Shown here one piece after another: positions 52,373 to 61,300 of a stretch of 64,000 nucleotides of DNA (positions within the stretch are counted from its first letter, which is position 1; every line of letters starts with the position of its first letter). The notes below the pieces were generated by a model. The model did not search any database. It had not been told where the DNA came from and worked only from the letters and a program-made list of their open reading frames with translations. The translations under genes were made by a program, and so were the position numbers. This DNA is from Triplophysa rosa. Taxonomy: Eukaryota > Chordata > Actinopteri > Cypriniformes > Nemacheilidae. The stretch is from assembly GCF_024868665.1 (NCBI RefSeq), contig NC_079891.1, positions 29,714,665-29,778,664 on the forward strand. Direction: 5' to 3'.

Positions 52373-55300
52373 TGCACACTTTTCCATTAGTTACCAGATG
52401 TGTGTTGCTTGGATAGCTTCGGGAACATATGTCTCTGTATATTTTGATATCATGAGAACTTGAGTTTGTCTCTGAGCTTTAAGAGCTCTTTTGCAGACAG
52501 CACCTGTGCCTTTGCATTCAGGCTTTCTTTCTTTCATTTTGAGTTACAAACTTTTTGGTGACACCAATTAAATGATTCCTCTGAGCCGTATGGGTTTATT
52601 TAAAACTTCAGATATTGAAACAAAGAGGTTTCATTTTTGTAGTTTTGTTGTAGGAACAGACCCAGATTCTTTAAGCATTTTGCCTGCTACAGATAACAAA
52701 GTTGAGATTTGTTATGCTCATTATTTCTGGCCCCTAAAATATTTCTGGTGAAATTTAGCGCCATCTAGCGGTGAGGTTACGATTTGCAACCAACGGCTAA
52801 CTCCACCGCTCACCCCTCCCTTTCGAAGCACTACGGTGGCTGGCACAGGACTAAGATGTCGTCACGTTTTCACTTCTTTGCCGAAGGAGATAACATATAT
52901 ACGAAAGGCACTCTGTAGAGCAGTTTGTCCATTTAGGGCTACTGTAGAAACAACATGGCTAATTCCATGTAAGGGGACCCGTGGTGTATGTAGATAGAAA
53001 TAGCTCATTCTAAGGTAATAAAAACGCTTCATTATGTAAGGTCTTTATACACCTCTGAAGACATAGTTATGTACAAACCCGATTCCAAAAAAGTTGGGAC
53101 ACTGTACAAATTGTGAATAAAAACAGAATGCAATGATGTGGAAGTTTCAAATTTCAGTATTTTATTCAGAATACAACATAGATGACATATCAAATGTTTA
53201 AACTGAGAGAATGTATCATTTTAAGGGAAAAATAAGTTGATTTTAAATTTCATGGCATCAACACATCTCAAAAAAGTTGGGACAAGGCCATGTTTACCAC
53301 TGTGTGGCATCCCCTCTTCTTTTTATAACAGTCTGCAAACGTCTGGGGACTGAGGAGACAAGTTGCTCAAGTTTAGGAATAGGAATGTTGTCCCATTCTT
53401 GTCTAATACAGGCTTCTAGTTGCTCGACTGTCTTAGGTCTTCTTTGTCGCATCTTCCTCTTTATGATGCGGCAAATGTTTTCTATGGGTGAAAGATCTGG
53501 ACTGCAGGCTGGCCATTTCAGTACCCGGATCCTTCTTCTACGCAGCCATGATGTTGTAATTGATGCAGTATGTGGTCTGGCATTGTCATGTTGGAAAATG
53601 CAAGGTCTTCCCTGAAAGAGACGACGTCTGGATGGGAGCATATGTTGTTCTAGAACTTGGATATACCTTTCAGCATTGATGGTGCCTTTCCAGATGTGTA
53701 AGCTGCCCATGCCACACGCACTCATGCAACCCCATACCATCAGAGATGCAGGCTTCTGAACTGAGCGCTGATAACAACTTGGGTTGTCCTTGTCCTCTTT
53801 AGTCCGGATGACATGGCGTCCCAGTTTTCCAAAAAGAACTTCAAATTTTGATTCGTCTGACCACAGAACAGTTTTCCACTTTGCCACAGTCCATTTTAAA
53901 TGAGCCTTGGCCCAGAGAAAACGCCTGCGCTTCTGGATCATGTTTAGATATAGCTTCTTTTTTGACCTATAGAGTTTTAGCCGGCAACGGCGAATGGCAC
54001 GGTGGATTGTGTTCACCGACAATGTTTTCTGGAAGTATTCCTGAGCCCATGTTGTGATTTCCATTACAGTAGCATTCCTGTATGTGATGCAGTGCCGTCT
54101 AAGGGCCCGAAGATCACGGGCATCCAGTATGGTTTTCCGGCCTTGACCCTTACGCACAGAGATTGTTCCAGATTCTCTGAATCTTTGGATGATATTATGC
54201 ACTGTAGATGATGATAACTTCAAACTCTTTGCAATTTTTCTCTGAGAAACTCCTTTCTGATATTGCTCCACTATTTTTCGCCGCAGCATTGGGGGAATTG
54301 GTGATCCTCTGCCCATCTTGACTTCTGAGAGACACTGCCACTCTGAGAGGCTCTTTTTATACCCAATCATGTTGCCAATTGACCTAATAAGTTGCAAATT
54401 GGTCCTCCAGCTGTTCCTTATATGTACATTTAACTTTTCCGGCCTCTTATTGCTACCTGTCCCAACTTTTTTGGAATGTGTAGCTCTCATGAAATCCAAA
54501 ATGAGCCAATATTTGGCATGACATTTCAAAATGTCTCACTTTCAACATTTGATATGTTATCTACTGTATATTCTATTGTGAATAAAATATAAGTTTATGA
54601 GATTCGTAAATTATTGCATTCCTTTTTTATTCACAATTTGTACAGTGTCCCAACTTTTTTGGAATCGGGTTTGTATATTAGATTGCATTTCTGTCAATAG
54701 ATCCTCCTTAATATAACACACTGGACCTTTAAATGAAACTGGGTACTGTACCTTTAAGACTAATCTATCTAAATGTCTTTTGTTATGATTGGCAAAACTT
54801 TTGTACCCTTTTGTACCTTTTTTTGCTAAAATCTAAAAATGTTTATTTCTTATATTTATTCCTATTTAAACATTATAAACTTTATATATATTTACATATA
54901 TTTTGGTAAAATTAGCACTGGCTGCAGGCACTGCCTGCTATTTGGTCATACTATCTAAATTTGTAGCCCAAATTTAACTTTGGTAGACAAACTGCAAACT
55001 CATAATTTCAGACTAAATCAACTTTTCCAAGGTAGAGCGTCCACTGCACAATAGATAAAACATGGTCTCTCTTTCTCGTAATGTTTAGTCGTTCGGATAG
55101 ACTGATCCTGGATTATCTTGTGCCGCTCCCCATTAATTGTGTTTAATGTTTATAAATGATCAATATTCAATCATTGGGCAGAGGTGGTGAGCGTCAGTGA
55201 AACATGTTAAGCACAAAGGGCCATTGTGAGACTCGGTCATGCTTGACAACTCGCTCTTTGTCCCATATTGCTGCTTCAGGCAGAAGCTGTTTTGGGAAAG

Positions 55301-58300
55301 AAAATGGTAGTTGTTTTTCTTTTGTGGAACAGGAGGCAAAGAACCAAGGATATCTTTATGGATTGTATTGATGTGTTAAACAACAGACAGAATACTTTCG
55401 CCTCGGTTTAAGGTGAACAGTCTTATGTGTCTAGAGTTTTTTCAGTATTGGGTGGTAGTTTTCTGTGTTTATTTACAGTGTGCACACAGTATCCAGTATT
55501 CCTATTTATGTTAGATTTTTAGTTTTACCACAAAATTTGGGTCTTTGAAATATGTATTTTTGCAAGATGTGGTTCAATGGTGATCACCTCACGTTATGTA
55601 ACTGTGATGGAAAAGTTGAATATGTCCCCTGTACCTGTGTGTTATGATGGAAGTCTTAAAATATATTTTCTTGCGATTTTAACTTCTATTTGCGTATTTT
55701 CCCCACCAGATCTTCTTCATGTGCAGATGAGCCCAAAGTAGCCATTCCTCGTAAGAAATAAACAGGCTGAATATTTAGAGAAGCTCGACTGCTTAAATAT
55801 TAGCAAGCAAGGCAATCCTGGAATGATTTCTATGGATGTGTAAGAAACTAGCGTCCCAGTTGTATCATATCATTTAGATTGCCGTTGGCAAGTTTTTCAA
55901 TTTTTCTCTGACTGATATCTAGCTTGTGAAACCACGTTTCATTTCGTTTTGTATAGAATTCTGTTCCTACATCCTAAGCAACCAATTACTAACCAGGCCT
56001 TGCCAGCTGCCACCAATCACACACAAGCAGGACGTTGTCATGACACCCGCCCACACTAGGGACATCTCTTTTTTGAGACACTAAGCGGGTTTCCATCACT
56101 CTGGTCTTATTCGCATTTTGAAATTTCGCATCAGAAACGAGTGATGGAAACGCCAAATTTCTAATTAAAAACCCTTAATTCGCAAAGTTTTTACGCTCGC
56201 TTGAGGTGGTTTTTCATTTTTGCGAAAAAGGGTTAATGCGAATAATGGGAGATGGAAACGCATTTGCTGAATAAATTCCTCCAAAAAGTCACATAACTGC
56301 ACTATGAGACTGCGTAACCTGACTAACCAGAGAACTGATCTTGTGACACAGCATGAGAAATGTTGTTATGGTCGTTCTTAAATGCCTGAGCAAAGTCGTC
56401 AAAATATTTCTGTAATTGCCTCTTAGAACTGTCACGACTGTGTTTCCCAAACAGCAGGCATCCACAAAAGCACCGCATTTATTGTGTTTCGTAATCGTCG
56501 GCTTGCGCAACTATTATTCTATATGAAAATCATTATATTCAGTGGCTTCTCTTACTTTTCTTACTGATATTTAGTAGTAGTTTATTAGGAAGTGACGGTT
56601 GACTATTTGGATGGAAACGGTGCTTATTCGAAAATGTTTTATGCGATATTCCGATTTTGCGCACAAGCTAAATTCGCAACTTTGGATGGAAACCCGGCTA
56701 TAGAGAGAAAATTGGTGCGAGAGATGGAAAAATATAGATGGATATTTAATTGCTTTAGTTACTTGCAAGTTTTTTCCTTCAATGCCATTTAAAGGAATCT
56801 TTTCTATATTACTTATATTGCTTTCTTATTACTTTTATTTCTTAAAACGTATTTCTTCATTACAAACCTGTATGACTTTCTTTCTTCTGCAGAACACAAA
56901 AGAAGATATTTTGATGAATGTTGGTAAGCAAACAACATTGGCCCTCATTGACTTCCATTGTTTGGATACAAAACCACTGAGACATTTCTCAAAATATCTT
57001 CTTTTGTGTTCCACAGAAGAAAGAGTCATATACAGGATTTTAATGACACAAGGGCACGATGACACTTTTTTTTTTTTTCGAGGGAACTATCGCTTTAACT
57101 AACTTTCACACATTATATTGCCTGTTGAGCCGCTTTCATTGTAAACTCTGTTTAAATCTATTGCGCTGGACAAATGGAGATTACAACCAACGCAATCGTG
57201 TTGACAGCATTTAGCTTGCTCTGTGCTCTTCAGATATTGCACTGCCGTGACCTCCGGCCTCCGATATCTGACCCTAACCAATTCTATCATGAAATGGCTG
57301 ACCGAGTCCTCTGCAGGTCAACACGCCATTTAGATCAATTCCACCTCATTGACACTGAACACGTTACACGCCATGTCCTACAGTCAGACGTGAGAGATCA
57401 AGAGCGCTGTGGAAATTAGATTTTCGTTTTGTTGCAGATGCAGCCTAACACTTTGTGTGTGTGTGCTTGTACGAGTCCAGCTTGTTTCTTTTCTCAATCT
57501 CGTTTCCACGTTCTTTCTATACAAAATAAATTACAAATGCAAACAAAGCAGTAGATGCTTTTTTTTCGGGTGAAGGTTGGCCTTTCATTGCATCATCAAA
57601 GCAATGAAAGTAGTTTTGGCAAACAAACGTTTATCTCCAGGTGTCACTTGGATGGTTGTGAATTTGAATATGAATTTGAAGAAGTGTAGAAGAGGGGTGA
57701 GTCACCCAGAGGTGGTTTTGTATTCTAGCAACAGAGTTTTGAACTTCATGTGGTGACCGGTCCAGGATAGTGCGATGGTTTTCTTTGAGTGATTGAAGGC
57801 CTGAAGGTGGCTTCTGGTCTATCTGCGAAGACTTCAAGAGATAGTTCACCCAAAACTGCAAATTCTTTCATCATTTACTCACTCTCATGTCATTTCAAAC
57901 CTGTTTGAGTTTCTTTCTTGTGCAGAAGACAAAAGAAGATATTTTGAAGAATGTTGCTAACCAAACAACATTGGCCCCTTTTGACTTCCATTATATGGAC
58001 ACAAAACCACCGAGACATTTCTCAAAATATCTTCTTTTGTGAAGAAATAGTCATACAGGTTTTGAATAACATGTGAGTGAATACATGATGACACAATTGT
58101 ACGTTTTGGGTGAACTATCACTTTAACAGTTCTAACTGGAAATTGAGAATCATATAAACATTCCTCCTTAAACCTCTTGCATTCCAACATTTCTTGTTTT
58201 TACCAGATCTAAAAGAGCCCGATTTATTTTATACATTCAAAACCTGCAGCTAATTGTTAACCTCATATTTTTTCTTTTCATTGTTTACTGACAGAATCAC

Positions 58301-61300
58301 TATTTTCGGCACTGGAGCGAAATGGCTGTCTGTGTTAGAGGAAAGAAATCTGAATCCAGGTAAGCAAAAAGAACCGTTAAATTACAATCTCCCGCTTTCT
58401 GTCTGTCATCTTCTCGCTGTTTCGTTCCCCCTCTCTCCCCCTCAGCCTCTCTTATTTATTTTAATACTTTTTCTTTCACAGTACGCATTAATTTCCTCCT
58501 TTTCTCCTTAGTCTCTGGATACCACTGAGTCATTCACTAAACCGCGCGTACGTGCTTATGAGTATATAACAATAACACGAGCAAGTGAAAGTGAATTAAA
58601 ATGCAATTTACAGCAGAAGGTGGAAGTGTTTGTGCGTAACGACTGCCGGGAGAGCGATTGAGTTCAAGTTTTTTTTACAAATAATTGGCTACTAGCATTT
58701 TAAAGGGGAAACCTCGGTTATAGACACAGTTTAGTGCAGTTGGTTTCCTGTGCAGTAAACCACTTATTATTGTTTTTCATAAATGTCACTGTTGTGCACA
58801 TTTTTGTGTTAGACATCAGTGCAAAAAAATAATAAAAAGTCAATTTTACACTCTTAAAATAATCGACAGCCGGGTCAAAGTGGATGGGAAAAATTATGTT
58901 AACCACTACTGTTCTTCCATAATCCAAGGATACAAAATCCCGCCCTACAGAACATTATTTCAATTTATTTCCATATAATTCTTTTCACAGTTTTGCATTG
59001 TTGCAAAGCAGCTTTACAGTAAATCTGTATTAATACAAATAGTAGTGACACATGTAGAAAAAAAACAGGACACAATTTCATGTTACATATTCTGTTGTAC
59101 TCTGAAATGCGTCACATTAAATGCGTTGCTGGTGGCATTTCATGTCGTCTGTGAAAGGTTAAGCTGTTGGATTGTACGTGATGTGGAGTTGGATTTGTTT
59201 GCTGTATGTGGGTTAGTGGGCTGTACGTATGGGTGTGTGTGGGGGGTCAGATTTGTGTTTCCTGGCCCTCTGCTGCTCTTTTTGGCTGCTTGACATTTTA
59301 GAGCGACACCTGTTAGCCTGTGGGGTGTGGCACTGGCTCTGATAACCAGGGCGAGAGACCCTCTCTACACGGGACTCCAGGCGGGTGGCCTGGCTTGTTG
59401 CCTGCGTGCATTTCAGCATAGTTTCATTCTGAGCACTGTGACCCACACCCACCTGCCTTCAGACTCCAAAACATGTCTGAATAGAGGTTACAATGAGCTG
59501 AGCTTTATTGTGCTTTAGCTGAAATAAAGATGTAAAGATGAGGCCGGAGCATAGTGTAGCATGGCATAGTGTATATCTTTCTGATATTTTCTCTGCAGTT
59601 AGTTTTTGGTATATACTGTATATATATATACCGTACATGTATGCTATGGTGTGACAAAGCAAATATAGCATGTAGAAAACAGCATGTAGAAAACAAACTG
59701 TTAAAGCGGACGTAATACATGCAGTTTCTGCCAATCTCATATTAATCTTGAGTACCTAGTAATATTGCATACTACTTCGTATCTTCGAAGAGTCTTTAGT
59801 TTGATCACATTTATAAAAGACAAATACAGCAGTACAATTATTTCCGAAAACTGGCGAGCACTGAACGCGTGCAGGTTGGGCGAGACTACAGCATGAGCAC
59901 ACAATACATCATTGCATTATCCCTGCATAACTGTTGGCTATAAGTTCGTGTTGTGTACCTTATGCACGTACGTGCCGATTGCCAACAAAACACATGCATA
60001 TGACTCAGTGTCACTTATGACCGGCATCTTTTAGCGCTGGGACCGCTCCATCTATCAGTATCAAACGATCTCCAAATCCACCATTTATATAACATTCCTC
60101 ACCGAAATGCAGTGAACAAACAAACTCAGCTGAACTTCGCGAACGCAGTGCTCTCTCTCTCTTGCTCTCTCTCTCTCTTGCTCTCCCTGGGTGACGCGTG
60201 GGCGTGCTCTTTCATCTCGCTTTCACGGATTGATGCGTGGGCGTGCTTTTCCGGGAGAATTGTCCGATAAGGGACTAAGAGAAGTTGTTACGTAAGGGAA
60301 TTTCATGTTTGAAAACAACTTTCCGAAACCTATACGAACGCTGGGGGAGTGTGTCGAGCACAGAAATACTACGTCATACGTCCAACTCGTTTTGTGACAA
60401 GTTGACCATTTTAAGCATGAGAAGCCCGCACGTTTCAGAGTTGGAATGCATGAAACACTGCGGCACATCCCTTTTAATAATGTATATTTGTATATTATTC
60501 ATATTTTTTTGTAATATAAAATAACAGCGACGATAAATCTCTTATGCTAGTTTTTCATTTATTTCAGTTGTGAAATATGTTTTGCGTTTTGTTACCCATA
60601 TATGTCAAACATAACATAGTTTTCATAGCAACATTGTTTTTTAAATACTTTTTAGTTTTATAGTACTTTTATTATTGTTTTGATTAGTGTTTCTTTATTT
60701 TTAGTTTGTTGTTTTAAGTTAAATATTTAGCAATTGTCTTATATGCTTTTGTGATTTTATCATTCATTAGCTTTTTCATATTGCTATATAATTTTTATTT
60801 ATTTTTTAGTTTTTTTAGAGATGCACTAATATATCAGCCAATATTCGGTATCGGTCATCAAAAGCAATTTTTTCATCTATTGGCCGATAGTTTAAAAAGG
60901 ATGACCAGGGCCGATATATCCTGTCAATCAAAATAGGACAGGAAAATGCAGCGAATTTGTGCTCTGTATATATAGTTAATGGTGAACATCACCAGTTTGA
61001 GGTTTAGTGTCAATAGTCATTATATGAATTTATAACATTCAGAAAGTTAAGAAATATTCATTTAATCTTCAGAATTGGTATCTGCATCGGCAGATATCAC
61101 ACTTAATAATCAGCTTATCGGTATCGGAAATTAAGTATCGGTGCAGCTTTCATTTTTTCATTTCAGTTAATACGTTTAGAGCCTCAACTATTGCTAAGGC
61201 AACGTTTCTATTTTTTAGTTTACATTTTTCAAATAATATATAGGCTGACATATTAAAGGTCCAGTCAGTGAAATCTAGCGGCAAGGTTGCGAATTGCAAC

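Larger units (their letters stand above)
52745..54731. mobile_element. TTAA-type MITE, copy 3, split by a Tc1-like element
   Basis: Inverse orientation relative to copy 1. Recognisable blocks are TAGCGGTGAGGTTACGATTT, GTCCATTTAGGGCTACTGTA, TAGATAGAAATAGCTCATTC and the end ACACACTGGACCTTTAA at 54731. A 1,600-bp insertion divides it at the TA within GTTATGTA/TATTAGATTGC; the intact relative at 61253 reads GTTATGTATATTATATTGC there. Confidence 0.85.

Noticed and set aside
52089..52390. Overlapping frames on both strands
   Set aside because: Both depend on translating the CA microsatellite (HTHTHT or CVCVCV) and are not genes.
54317..54529. N-terminal extension of the Tc1 transposase frame
   Set aside because: The extra 71 codons overlap the right inverted repeat region, and the family start MGRGSP lies at 54316.
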